Source of the DNA: Locusta migratoria | Lineage: Eukaryota; Arthropoda; Insecta; Orthoptera; Acrididae | Reading direction: 5' to 3' | Assembly (NCBI GenBank): GCA_026315105.1 | Contig: CM048744.1 | Location: 656,149,676 to 656,213,675, forward strand | Length of the DNA: 64,000 nucleotides | Part shown: piece by piece, positions 11,164 to 21,978 of the stretch | Layout: every line of letters begins with the position of its first letter | Position numbering within the stretch: the first letter of the stretch is position 1 | Program-made: the position numbers and the translations under genes | The notes under the pieces: generated by a model | What the model was told of the DNA's origin: nothing | The model's input: the letters and a program-made list of their open reading frames with translations, nothing else | The model's database searches: none

Positions 11164-11921
11164 ACACAATTCATTGCCTAACTACAAAGAAACTTAGAAT
11201 CTAAGTAAAACAGGTTTCCATCGACATTAATAAATGTTTGGCTGTAGCTGTAGCTACTCATTCCCCATCTTCTTACAACATTTATTTTGTTGTGCAGTTT
11301 CAAGGAAAGATGCAGCAGTTATTTGTAGATTATCCAAAATAGAGAATTCAGAATCAAAACCAACAGCATGAAATCGTTTGAAGAGAGATTAGATTTCGTT
11401 TGTGTGGAAGGCAGTAAGAAAAGTTCCGTTGTGAAAGAACGAAGATATTCTGAGAGCAGGGGCAAAGAAAGATAAAAAGACTTTGTAAGTTATGCACGAC
11501 CCATTGTTGGACAATTTCGGCACAAAGTATTTTGTATTATAATAATTGCTTTATAGTGCACTTTGAGTGAATAAGAGTTTGGGTCCTGTAACTTTCGTAT
11601 TACTTTTCATTACGGTATCTACTTCTATAGCTCAGTCTGTGAGTGTATTAATTTGTATCACAATAACTTAACTCTGAGCTACTTGCTATTAAACAATGCT
11701 GCGTATATGCTCTCTTATTTACGTAAACAGGAGCTTGTAGATAAAGAAAAATTACGCAAATGAATATGTTTCTACCTACGTAAGTAAAAATCATTGTCTT
11801 GAAAGTACCAGTAAAGTGTAAAAAGAATAATCTTTGACAAATTATTATTGTCTTAGAAGTACCGCCAGAGTATACAAATAACTATATTTGTGACTGTTGT
11901 TGACTATGTATGTATTTTCAG
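11164..11921. other. intronic sequence before candidate exon 2
   Basis: AT-rich, with no open frame or repeat that I recognise. Ends in the acceptor tract TGTATTTTCAG. Confidence 0.35.
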
Positions 11922-12032
11922 GCGCCCGCTGCCAGAAGAACGGCTTCGGGTACAGCAATAGGGGGTAAAAACCAACAGTGGATTGGACCCTCGATCAGAC
12001 CATTAGATCCAACTGGACCCGCAAAAATGACA
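11922..12032 (+). CDS. putative internal coding exon 2 of the same unidentified host gene
   Basis: Seen: acceptor TATGTATTTTCAG ending at 11921, 37 codons in phase 0, and donor GTAAGA at 12033. A second possible donor (CCCAG|GTGGGT at 12046) would extend the exon by 13 bases and change phase. Peptide segments are APAARRTASGTAIGGKNQQW and IGPSIRPLDPTGPAK: basic, then Gly/Pro-rich, probably disordered. Phase 0 entry matches the phase 0 exit of the exon at 421-548. Inference: consecutive exons of one gene with an intron of about 11.4 kb. Function unknown. Confidence 0.5.
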
Positions 12033-12590
12033 GTAAGAAGCCCAGGTGGGTCTGAAAACTTAAATTATATGTATTACACGACTCATGTGCTACATCGCTC
12101 TAAAAATTGACTTATTTATAAGTTCAATGTCTTAGAAAAACTAACAAATGTAATAAGTTCTACTTTTAGGCTGGTGGAAAATGCCAACAGTGCTACATAA
12201 ATGGTTTTAAGAGGAAAAGAAACCTTACCAATTGGCTGTTCACATACGGCACATCTATTGCTCAACAATATTTATTTAGCTTAAACCTAACACAACATAA
12301 ATCATATTCTTAAAATACTTAATTTCTGATGTGTAGTGTTCTCAAAATGTATGATCAAATGCCAAAATGCTTTGCTGCATTATATGAAAGGAATCTTTTT
12401 GATTCCAAAAGTAATGTCCTTATTTTTCTTTAAATAAATGCATTACATATTCATTAAGTTTAATGCTATAGGCCTACATAAGTGAAGGCCAATAATCAGA
12501 ATCAGTTAAATTTTATTTTGATTAACGGGCACATATAATTTCGATACACTTACAGAAGTGGCTATGTTTAGATAAGGAGCAGTTGTAATT
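12033..12590. other. intronic or intergenic sequence
   Basis: AT-rich, no supported feature. Confidence 0.35.
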
Positions 12591-12850
12591 TGCAATGTTG
12601 GGTTGGGTTGTTTGGTTGGGATAGGGAGACTAAAATACTGAGGTTATCAGTCCCACCCCCCCCCCCCGGGGGGAGGGAGGAGTGAGAATAAGAAAGGAGA
12701 GGAGGGGGAAAGGAAATGCAGTCCGGGAAGTAAAGGAGGAAGGAAGACTGCATTAGCTCGGGGCCCCGTGCTCGCCATGCACGTACTCAAGAAAGAACCG
12801 TGAGCCCCCTGGGGGGAATTCACAAAGGAGACTTGTATCTTCGTCATAAA
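12591..12850 (-). mobile_element. probable LINE 3' end, minus strand
   Basis: The left edge GTTGGGTTGGGTTGTTTGG is the complement of a CAACC-type terminal repeat, next to GGTTATCAGTCCCAC, the complement of GGGACTGATAACC. This order (GGGACTGAT...then CAACC or CAA repeats) is the 3' end seen in the LINE remnant at 47.2 kb. A C13/G6 block lies at 12655-12671. Noncoding, so identification rests on tail style only. Confidence 0.4.
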
Positions 12851-12937
12851 CATCTTATGCAAGTGATAATAAATACTGCATATTTTGTGTTAGGTGTATT
12901 AAAATACTAATCAGACTACATAAGAGTAATGGCTATT

Positions 12938-13030
12938 TTCTACATTTCCACTACGAAATTTACACCTTAGTTCCTGGTAGGGGGTTCATTAAACCATTTG
13001 CAGACTACTCTACTAGCTCGCGTATAATAT
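12938..13030 (-). mobile_element. CR1-like LINE 3' UTR fragment, minus strand
   Basis: CCTGGTAGGGGGTTCATTAA (12976-12995) is the complement of TTAATGAACCCTCTGCCAGG in the 3' UTR of LINE copy 1 (about 7361-7380), and CTACATTTCCACTACG at 12939 matches the complement of its GTAGATGTAG end region. A short, diverged piece. Confidence 0.45.
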
Positions 13031-13099
13031 CTGTGACTGTCCCCTATTTCATGAAGCTGCCATTCTTTGTACCTTCTCAGCGATCTCTGTCAATCTTCC

Positions 13100-13125
13100 T
13101 TTTTTTTTTTTTTTTTTTTTTTTTT
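13100..13125. repeat. poly-T tract (26 T)
   Basis: Uninterrupted T run. Could be the complement of a poly(A) tail of an unrecognised minus-strand retroposon, or a simple repeat. Confidence 0.8.
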
Positions 13126-13559
13126 GACTTAATTTGTTCTGCCAAGAATGGGGAGTCTTCGTATCGCTTATCCCACAATATTACCTATGTGGTCTTACAA
13201 TTAAAGTTGTTAGTAATATAATTCCTACGTTTTTTGTTGAATTGGTGGTCTTCAGATTCGTGCGATTGTCCGTGTGAGCGAAATCTACAGGTGAACAAAG
13301 ATTTTATGCAATGGTATACTAAATTATAACTACTTAGAGGGGCAATAACAGATGAGCTTTGATGATAAGTTTCGAAAGGATAAAACGTAAATTGACAAAT
13401 GTCTGGAATTCCGTGTGACGCGGCGGTGAAACGCATTTCCCAAGTAAGGGGATCTCGGCTTCACCATTCGGGTCGCGAAGCAGGACAATACCTGTATGAA
13501 AAACCCCAATCCCAAGGCGTGCTACGTGCTGATGGAATACATGACTGTTGAGGTGTAAC

Positions 13560-13985
13560 ATTGATAGAGGGTAACCTCAGGGGATGCTGCCCCGCACCTC
13601 AGTATATAAGGCTTGCCCAGGTTTCGGAAACCAGCGTAGGTCATTCAGTTGCTTCCTTTTCTACTCCTTCGGCATAACAAAACCGCTGGGGGTTATCAGC
13701 AAACACGCAACTAAGAGGGCTCGGATGGCCAGTCCTCCAGACTTTGGAATTATTAAAAAGTTTTTACCGAGTAATAGAACACAGGCTGCTGGACAGAATG
13801 TGTTTCTTATCATTAAACGTCAAGAATGTTCATTTGGAAAAGATTCGGCTTTACTCGTCAATAAGAGCTTTGTCGAAATTTCGGGCAGTTTGAAATATAT
13901 TCAAGAGTTATTTGATGGTACCCTTGGAACGAATCTGACATTTCGTTCCGTTGCTCTGCTTTCTCATTATGTCAACGATAAATAA
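13560..13985 (+). pseudogene. LINE 5' end with start of ORF1 (gag-like) protein
   Basis: An open frame of 133 codons (13584-13985). From ARMASPPDFGIIKKF onward the wording resembles the N-terminus of gag-like ORF1 proteins of I/R1/Jockey-group LINEs, notably FLIIKRQECSFGKDSALLV and a KYIQELFDGTL block, where relatives read FLIIKRKEGSFE..SPFLV and KKLRDGSLLVE. The ATG at 13724 (ARM|ASPP) is the likelier real start. Upstream lies CAGTATATAAGGC at 13600, a TATA-like box, unusual for a LINE promoter. Homology fades after about 13930 and the rest of ORF1 and all of ORF2 are missing. Confidence 0.5.
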
Positions 13986-14560
13986 TCATTCTTGCCTTAA
14001 TGAAATTTGAATTGATTCTCTTGAGAATTGCCAGCAACACTTTGTGGTAGGTGTTGCAGACTGTAAAAGCAGTTGTAGAAAGAGGGACGGCGAAGGTTTA
14101 CACTTTATTTTCTTATTCCATCTTTTATCAGTCACTCTCCTATTTCCCCATCCTTGTGTGTTATGGAGTGCGAGTGGAAAACAATAATATTTCTTTGGGT
14201 GTTGGTAACTTGTACAATTTTGTAATCTTTGGTTGTGGCAACGTAGTTAGTGGTGGCAAGGACTGCCCAGCAGCAAATGTTTCGTTTGAGCTTCGAAGTA
14301 GAGGGTCGATCTCGTCAAGCCAGGGGATTGCGAAGGCAGTGCAGTGAAGGACACCCGGTGTCTAGCTAATCAGGGCGCTCCGCCCCAGCGAATTTGAAGA
14401 GGGGACGGTTGGCCCTGATGGCGCCTAGCGGGAGAGAGAGCTCTGTTCCTGACCTTATGGAGTGTGGACGTGAGGAGAACTGCTCGCTGGTGTCGCGGAG
14501 ATTTTGGTCGATTTGGTGATAATCTTCAGCAATGTTGCTCATGGTGACGCTTTCACAACT
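13986..14560. other. unassigned, locally GC-rich spacer
   Basis: 14340-14520 is GC-richer than its surroundings (GGGCGCTCCGCCCCAGCG, GGCGCCTAGCGGGAG). No frame or repeat identified. Confidence 0.35.
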
Positions 14561-15830
14561 GGTTGTTACCCCACGCGCTTCCTTCTAATGCTAAGTTGAC
14601 AATTCCTTGATGTCTCAGAATGTGTCCAACCAATCCATCCCTTCTCTTAGTCAGGATGTGCCACAAACTCCTTTTCTCCCCGATTCGGTTAAGCACCTCC
14701 TCATTAGTTACGTGATCTACCCATCTAATTTTCATCATTCGTCTGTAGCACCACATTTCAAAAGCTTCTGTCATCTTTTTGTCTGAACTCCTTATCGTCC
14801 ACGTTTCACTTCCATCCAATGCTAGACTCCAGTCAAATGCTTTCAGAAAGGACTTCCTAACATTTAAATTAATATTGGTTGTTAACAAGTTTTGCTTCTT
14901 TAGAAACGCTTTTTTTCCCATAGCCATTCTTCATTTTGTATCTTCTTTACTTTGGCCATCAGAAGTTATCTTGCTATCCAGGTAACAGAACTGATCTACT
15001 ACTTCTATTGTCTTATTACGTAATCTAATTCCTTCAGCATCGTCCGATTTTCTGACATTACATTCCATTACCTTCGTTTTACTCTTGTTAATGTTCATCT
15101 TATACCTTCCTTTCAAGACACTGTCCATTCCATTCAATTGCTCTTCAAGATCCTTTGCAGTCTCTGACAAAATTATTCTGTCATCGGCAAACCGCAAAGT
15201 TTTTATTTCATCTCCCTGAACTTTAATTTCTTCTCCAAATTTCACCATGCATTTCTTCACTGCTTGTTCGATGTACATATTGAACAATATGGGGAAAAGG
15301 CTACAACCCTGTCTTACTCCCTTCCTAACCTCTGCGTCCTTTTCTTGCCCTTCGACTCTTAATAACCGCTGTCTGTTGAATATAACTCTTCGCTCCCTAT
15401 ATTTCACCCCTGCTACCTTCAGAATTTGAAAGAGTGTATTCCAGTCGACATTGTCAAAGCTTTCTCCAAATCTACGAACGCTAGAAACGTAGGTTTGCCT
15501 TTCCTTAATCTATTTTCTAAGATAATTCGCAATATGAGTATTGCCTTTCGTGTTGCTACATTTCTCCTAAATCCAAACTGATCTTCCCCGAGGTTGTATA
15601 CCACAATTTTTTCCATTCGTCTGTAAATAATTCGTGTTAGTATTTTGCAACCATGACTCATTAAACTGATAGTTCTGTAATTTTCACATTTGTCTGCACT
15701 TGCTTTCTTTGGAATCTGAATTACAATATTCTTCTTGAAATCGGAGGGTGTTTCCCCTGTCTCATACATCTTGCTACCAGGTGCAACAATTTTTCATGAC
15801 TGGCCCTCCTAACGATGTCAGTAGCTCAGA
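14561..15830 (-). pseudogene. RTE-like LINE reverse transcriptase, minus strand, truncated
   Basis: Reads right to left. Fragment 1 (15769-15419): SDFKKNIVIQIPKK, NYRTISLMSHG, EDQFGFRRNVATRKAI, FLAFVDLEKA. A one-base loss near 15465 breaks block A (KAFDNVDW in the copy at 43.5 kb). Fragment 2 (15407-14931): VRKGVRQGCSLFPILFN, TLRFADDRIILSE (FADD kept), EVVDQFCYLDSKITSDG. Fragment 3 (14927-14553): KAFLKKQNLLT, GSETWTIRSS, FEMWCYRRMMKIRWVDH, HILRHQGIVNLALEG. The same family as the + strand copy at 41.8-44.5 kb. The endonuclease and the last 50 or so residues are absent. Confidence 0.85.
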
Positions 15831-16599
15831 CGGAATATGAGAACTGTTATTCCCTGAAATTATTGAGAGAGGTACTTATAATTACACACCTTCAGTGTAT
15901 TCGCCCTCGCTAGGCCTATTTATTTCCAAATGTCTTAAAAAGTCGTATACTGACACAATCTGCGTGACTGTTTCCTATGGTGATCATTACTGACTGCCCT
16001 ATTATACGGATGCCGTGTCTATTCTACCGGATCTCTGGCAGTGGTTCTTTAAATTTGACAAAGTTATCTACTAACAGGCAGCCATATCAAATGAGTACGC
16101 TGGATCTTCCAGAATCTCACATCGCGAGAGGTGAAAGAGGTGATGGGCAACAGCGCTGGTATGGAATTGTGCACAGCCATGCAGAACGATGGAGTGATAT
16201 TCCATGAAATGTCGTCGCTTTTTCCTGAGTGCTGAACGTTGGTAATTTTTTGGTGGCATTTCATGGAACAGCAGCCCACCAGTCTGCATGACAATGTACG
16301 ATGCCATGCCGCCGCTACCTCCATCGTAGCTAGCAAAGGGATATACGAAGATCCACTGTACTCACTCGACACATTTTTCCTTTATTTTTTTATTTTTATG
16401 TTTTTGTGATTCCCTTTAAGAGCTGTTGCCTTCGTCAACGTATCAGCGTGATCCATATCTGCACTGTAATTACGGACCACATTATCAGGAATTTGGGAAA
16501 TGTCCTATAATTTATCATTACTAAGACGTATCCGTTACAGGCCATGTTCTAGTTCAGCTTTCGTCGTCATTCGATTATGGCCCTGGGAAGTTTAACCTT
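15831..16599. other. unassigned spacer
   Basis: Overlapping open frames on both strands (15977-16372) have no recognisable motif. A short inverted match (CCATGAAATG at 16202 and CATTTCATGG at 16257) is the only structure noticed. Confidence 0.35.
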
Positions 16600-17395
16600 G
16601 TGCTATGATTCGCGCTCGACAGAGCCTACATATTGCAGGTGTCGAGAATCGCTCAGTAAACCTTCGCCAGCAACGATTGAATTCTTTTTCGCATTTCTTC
16701 CTTGATAGGTTCTAACTCCAGTTCCTGGTGCATGAAAGCAACCCAAGTTCGACGGGAAGCCTTAAGAACGATCCTGCAACAGTGCTTCTCACTGTTTGGA
16801 GGAACTGAATGTTCCCCACGCTGGTGATTTCACAGGAGGAGCATCCGTACAACATTGCTCAGAGAACTGAAGACTTGTAAAGCCTCACTTTCGTCCTCGT
16901 TCTCGCGTTGTGGCTCGCCAAAAATGGGTAGAGGAAGTGGATAGATTGTTGACCTTGTTTCTCTACTACTAGTGGTGGGCTTTGGACAATAGCTTGCTTT
17001 ACACAAGGAGGCCTAAATACTTGACTTCGGGGGGCCCAGTTGATGTCCATACCGTGGAGCTGAAATCTGTCTCGGAGGTTTTTTCGTCATTAAGCTTGAT
17101 GCCATGTCATCGGCGAACTGAGCTAACACGGTGTTGTGTACCGTTGGAATGTCGTTTACATAGAGGAGGGTGAAAACACCAAGCCTGGCGGAATCTCCTC
17201 GTCTAGTGGTAAGACACCGGAGATTTGGACGACGATGTTGACGAAGAACGCTCTGTTCGTCAAAAACTATCGATCATGTGTACGTAACAGTCCGGAATAA
17301 CGTGAATGTTGTGAAGCTTGACAAGTAGATTGTTCTTCCAGAACTTTCCATAGGCTTTTCCGACGTCTATGAACACCGCCATAGTGTAACAGCCA
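16600..17395 (-). pseudogene. Jockey-type LINE reverse transcriptase, heavily decayed, minus strand
   Basis: Reading right to left with many stops and shifts: VAVFIDVGKAYGKFWKNNLL (block A, Asp kept, about 17380), LVKLHNIHVIPD, GVFTLLYVNDIPTVHNT, LAQFADDMA (block C, about 17130), EVKYLGLL (about 17020), LQVFSSLSNVVRMLLL and TWVAFMHQELELEPIKEEM near 16740. This is the order of an ORF2 RT from block A to the C-terminus. No intact frame longer than about 60 codons remains. A very old copy. Confidence 0.6.
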
Positions 17396-17408
17396 CGATT
17401 CATTTATA

Positions 17409-17595
17409 TGCTAACTACATCCACATAAATACTCTGGAAGTGACATTGAAGTACATGACAAAGGGTTCATCGTACCACTTTTATGATATTTCTCCACAGT
17501 TCCATTCTCTAATAGCACGCGGGAAAAAAGAGCACGTAAATCTGATTTCTCTTCTTTTTTTCTGATGATCATCTCTTCATTTGTAGGTTAAAACG
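17409..17595 (-). mobile_element. CR1-like LINE 3' end, minus strand (part 1 of a split copy)
   Basis: CTACATCCACATAAATACTC at the left edge is the complement of the GAGTAT...GTAGATGTAG end of LINE copy 1. To its right the complement encodes words like SDLRALFSRVLLENG, matching the FRCSFFPRTIREWNG terminus of that ORF2. The copy continues at 18650-19115 after about 1 kb of foreign DNA. Confidence 0.65.
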
Positions 17596-18650
17596 TTTAC
17601 TAGATTATTGAATAATTACAGTTCATTCTACCATGTCAAAAACGATACTCAGCTTTTTAACATACGATGTATGGGGGTTCTGCTCGCTGCAAAATTATTC
17701 ACCTGGGGCGTCGTGGTAGAAATAAATACTCGTAGGTAAAATTTTTCACTTATTATTTAATTTCCAATCATACTGCTTCTTATTCCACCAAAACACTACA
17801 AATTCATAAATTCATAACGTACACAATGCAACAGAACTTAGCTGATAGTACTTCCATTTTAGAATGCAGACTGACATAGCTTCCAGAGCACTTGAGAAAC
17901 GCAAAAACTCGAACCCCCCCACCGCAACGCGGTGAGGCAAATATATAAGATTGACAATACTGACGTTACATTACGCATTGTTCATGACAATTGAATATAC
18001 TGGTTTACAATTACCGAACATACAAATAAAATATTTCATGTACACAAAAATAATCACAATATAAAATGAAAACTATACATACAATAATTTTAGATGGCGC
18101 ATATCTTTTTATGTCTTAATCGCGGTACTTTTTGTTTGACAACAAACAGCAATGTTAAATGTCAATTAATTTGTTATTGAGTACATCATACATGTTCCTA
18201 ACACTTATTGAACTATGGACTATCTTGGAAATTCTCAAAATACGTTCAAAATATCACGCCAGTCAATACATACAAAGAATTACAATATTCAGATCTCGAC
18301 TATTACATTAATAAACACAATTAACTGATCTACACAACACAACACAATGCTATTTATTTTCATGTCTTTTCTGTTTAGTTCTTGAAATAATGCACAATGT
18401 CAAAACTATTGTTTATATAACTGTCTGGAAAGAAAATATACGAATCTCTTAATTAATGAATTCTATCGCTTGTTAACTAATCAAAGTCTCACCGAGACAC
18501 TGTCCTACACTGATTCCTAGGCTGGCTATTTCGTTTGTAACTAACTTCACACACAACATTTATCACTATTAAACCACACGATTCCGGGTCCGGCGCACAC
18601 GGTATCGTACGATAACATTGAGATCAGAGGGCCAGCAGTATCATCACAAG
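17596..18650. mobile_element. about 1-kb insertion of unknown class splitting a LINE
   Basis: LINE homology stops near 17595 and resumes near 18650, so the intervening AT-rich noncoding DNA is inferred to be inserted. It contains a short G/C hairpin CACCGCAACGCGGTG near 17920. I see no clear terminal repeats, target duplication or frame. It could be a solo LTR or a nonautonomous DNA element. Confidence 0.4.
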
Positions 18651-19115
18651 GTGGATGCTAATAAAATATGTTCGCATTCGGCAGAGATAGTTAGTGAAAG
18701 AAATTTCGCAAATAGATCTGGTCGGAACGACTAACACTTTCTTTTAATGATCTCCACCCCAACTTGTGCATCATTTCCGTGACACTCTCTCCCCTATATC
18801 GCGATAGTACAAAACTAACTGCTCTTCTCTGAACTTTCTCTAAATCGTCCGTGAGTCCCACTTGGTAGGGATCCCACAATGGGCAGCAGTACTTGAAAGT
18901 AGGACGCATAAGTGTGGCGTAAGCAGTTTGTTTAGAAGAAATGTTGGATCTTCTAAATGTTCTGCCAATGTGACGTAGTCTTTGGCTCGACTTCCTTACT
19001 ATATTTTCGGTGTGTTCTCTCCAATTTAAGTTGTTAGTAATTGTTACTTCTAGGTGTTTAGTTGACTTTACGGCCTATAGCTTTGACAGCTTTGACTGAT
19101 TTATCGTGTTTAACA
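18651..19115 (-). pseudogene. CR1-like LINE ORF2 C-terminal part (part 2 of the split copy)
   Basis: Reading right to left: KSTKHLEVTITNN, NWREHTENIV, RLRHIGRTFRR, then an open 72-codon stretch with FKYCCPLWDPYQVGLTDDLE, VQRRAVSFVLSRYRGESVTE and KLGWRSLKES. It aligns collinearly with the C-terminus of LINE copy 1 (LLEYCCPLWDPDQVGLTEDI...). 5' truncated, frame broken at both ends. Confidence 0.75.
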
Positions 19116-19820
19116 GAGTTCAAGAGTAGTACGAAAGTTGTTCGATGTCGGGCTTTTAAGAACATATTTCAGAACAGTCATGTAGACGAAGAAGGAGATT
19201 GCAGACCTATGCTATTCAAAACCATGTGCATTACCTGAGAACTTTGTATTATATGACTATTTTCTTTAATGAGTCAATCAAAGTGATTCCGGTAAGTCTC
19301 ATCAGTCTGTCCATGTTCCCACAAGAAAACATGTCCACAGTATAGTAATTTTTGTTTTTACATCAGTAGTCTCCCCCGTTGCCGACTGATGAAATGTAAA
19401 TAGAAACTCAAAGAGCAAACCATTACTTCCCTTGAAAAGCTGCTTTTCTGTTAAGTTATACCCTAATTACAACACATTTTAATCCCCAAATATTAAACAC
19501 AAATTAAATTTCCATAACAACCCATATATAAACCACTCATGTCACTAAGACCCTTCTTATAATTTTCAATACGCTGCAATTCTCAAATTATTATATTTCT
19601 TTTACTAATAAATTAATCCGACCTCATCGCACCAAAATTAGTGCGACAACGCTCTTCAAAATAATACCACAATTCTAGCAACTATACTATAATTTTAAAC
19701 CACAAATTATAGAAATATTTAATAAATCATTTAGTTCAACATTATCCCATCAAACTGCCGACCTCCATGCACCAAAATGCGCCCTGTGTAATTCTGTTTT
19801 GCTCTCCTCAGCATAGCAAC
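19116..19820. other. unassigned AT-rich sequence
   Basis: Lies on the 3' side of the minus-strand gag remnant, where the remaining pol region or a 3' LTR would be expected. I could identify neither. Confidence 0.3.
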
Positions 19821-21735
19821 TTATTGTAGACAATATACAATAAACACACAAATATCCCCCAAAATTCCGATATAGTAAACATAAATACACTGAAATAAGA
19901 AGAATCCATCACTCATTCTCTCTTCATGAAATAGCTTTTCTGATTCAAATAATTGCCAAAAATAATTTTGATTTCTCTGACAGCCACGCTGTTTTAAATT
20001 ACCAACTTTTACGGATTTATCTATCACACACTTTCCACAACTTCCTTCTGCCCCTATCACATCTATTTCCACAAAATTATTACAGTACGGCGTCCTGTCT
20101 ATCGCCGGTTTGTTTCGCCATCCCCGCAGATGAGACGCGGCGTTTCTCAGTTTCCCGACCGCATATCACTACATTCCCTTCCGAGATTTCTCTCTTGATA
20201 ATTCCCACTGCCTTGACCTTTATATAAAATTTATTCCTCTGATTAGCATTGTTATTGTGTTGATTCCGGAAGTTAACGTTATTACTATGGTTCCCATAAT
20301 TACCGTTATTACTATATGGTTCCAATTCTATCATTCCCTCTTCCGTTACCGTGATTAGGTTTAAACTTTAATGCTCGTTCCAACTTTTCAACAAAATTCA
20401 AAAACTCATCAATAGATTGTGTTGGACTATGCACGAAATCCCATTGCAAATTATCTGGTAATCGCCTCATTAACGTCTTCATTTCCGTCAGAACTCCCAG
20501 CGGCCGATTTGAATGCATTAACTTATTCAGTTCGTGCACACATAATTCGTGCATTGAACCATTGCCATACTTGAAATTTGGACCGTTAAGAAATTCGTTT
20601 TGAAGCAGCGTTTGCTTTGGTTCACCCCAGTACTCATTCAAGAAACAAATCTCTAACTTGTTATAGGTCGCGAACAAAAGATTATTTAAACTAGCCCACG
20701 ACTGCGCACTACCCTCAAGTGATCTGTTTGCCAATTTAATTTTATTTTGTGCACTTATCCCCTTAACAAATCCATCCTTACACTTGACAAGAAAATCTAC
20801 AGGGTGGTAATTGTCACCATTAGAAAAACATTATTTCCAGCTGAAAACATCTGATTATTTACATGTGAACTAATATTTGCATTACCTATTTGAGCTCGCA
20901 TTTCCTCAATTTTTTGCTGTAGCTTCACCTTTTCATGATCAATTTTCCCACTACGTTCTTTTATCTCCATTTCACAACCTGCCATCCTATCCGTTATATT
21001 ATTTACTTGAGCTATAGTTGCCTTTTTAAAATTATCTTGTCGTTGTACAGTCTACATTATATTGCTGTTCAACTTTTGCTGTTCCTTTTCCATTTTGTTA
21101 CATAAATTTACTTCTAATGCACTGACTTTATTATTAACAGAATCAACGTCCTGACTTATTTTGCCCACTTTTATCTTTGAATCATTTAATTTTAATTCTA
21201 CCATTCCATCCAAATCTGATTTAAATTTTTCCAACTCAGATTTTACATTCTCAATATTGCTACACAGTTCAGTCCTCATACTTTCCATGTTTGCTTGAAC
21301 TTTGTTCAAACCCAAGCCCAATTCCTTCTTTACATTACCCACTTAAGCTTTTACGTTACGCAAATGTTCTTTTAATTCTGAATTTTCATTACCCACTCCT
21401 AATTTTACATTACCCACGTCTGATTTTATATCACACACTTCTTATCTTATATCACCCAAATCTGCTTTTAACCCATTATCCACGTGCAAAGTTTGCTTTC
21501 CAATGAATTTCCTGCCGTATCATCTTTATTCGCAGCAGCTGGACAGCTAGCCCCACTATAGCCCTCTCCATTTGCATTTTCTCTCTCAGATCTCGGGCTA
21601 GCACATCCGCTAATCTTTTCGGAGCCACACACGCGTGGTGACTGCTTAATTACCGGCATTTCGTTAACGTGAGATCAAGACTCAGACTCACACACATTTA
21701 CATCATCGACTTTGGTACTCAGCTTTTTTGCCATG
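19821..21735 (-). pseudogene. LTR-retrotransposon gag remnant (Ty3/gypsy-like)
   Basis: Reading right to left from a CCATGG start at about 21735 (MAKKLSTKVDDVN). An early stop is followed by a Ser/Glu-rich segment, then octad-like repeats of the form xVGNVKxx (about 21480-21340), a coiled-coil region (21342-21052, ENVKSELEKFKSDLDGM) and a second coil (20985-20880). A capsid-like region (20734-20312) has ANRSLEGSAQSWASL, FLNEYWGEPKQTLLQNEF, LMRRLPDNLQWDF and DEFLNFVEKLERALK. Last is an Asn/Gly-rich nucleocapsid-like tail (20334-20230) without a visible Cys-His knuckle. This is the order of a gag polyprotein. Several stops; no protease or RT seen. The family placement is by resemblance only. 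Confidence 0.6.
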
Positions 21736-21967
21736 GTGCCTCTGCCGCTGCCGCCGATTGTATGTTGATTGCCTCCTGGAACTGCCGCCACGTATTAATC
21801 GAAGCTGCTGGCCGCTGTTGACTGCGTTTGTCCGCGATGTGAAGTTCTGCTCCGTCGTGTTTGTAACTCGCGCACCACCTTCTTCTCCGGTCCGAATACC
21901 GAGTCCTATACCTCTCCTATCTTCCTATTATAACAGGCACGAAACTGCTGCTGCACTATAAAGCTCT

Positions 21968-21978
21968 GAGCCCCCACA
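21968..21978 (-). other. possible primer-binding site of the LTR element
   Basis: On the minus strand TGGGGGCTCAG lies about 240 bases upstream of the gag start. TGGGGGCTC is the start of a primer site complementary to the 3' end of tRNA-Pro in known retroelements. Only about nine bases match and the adjoining LTR end is not the usual CA, so this is tentative. Confidence 0.3.

Noticed and set aside
13560..13640. Promoter of a cellular gene
   Set aside because: The downstream open frame resembles a LINE gag-like protein and there is no other gene evidence.
16064..16372. A 102-codon minus-strand frame overlapping others on both strands
   Set aside because: Overlapping frames on both strands, no domain wording; likely chance or old repeat.
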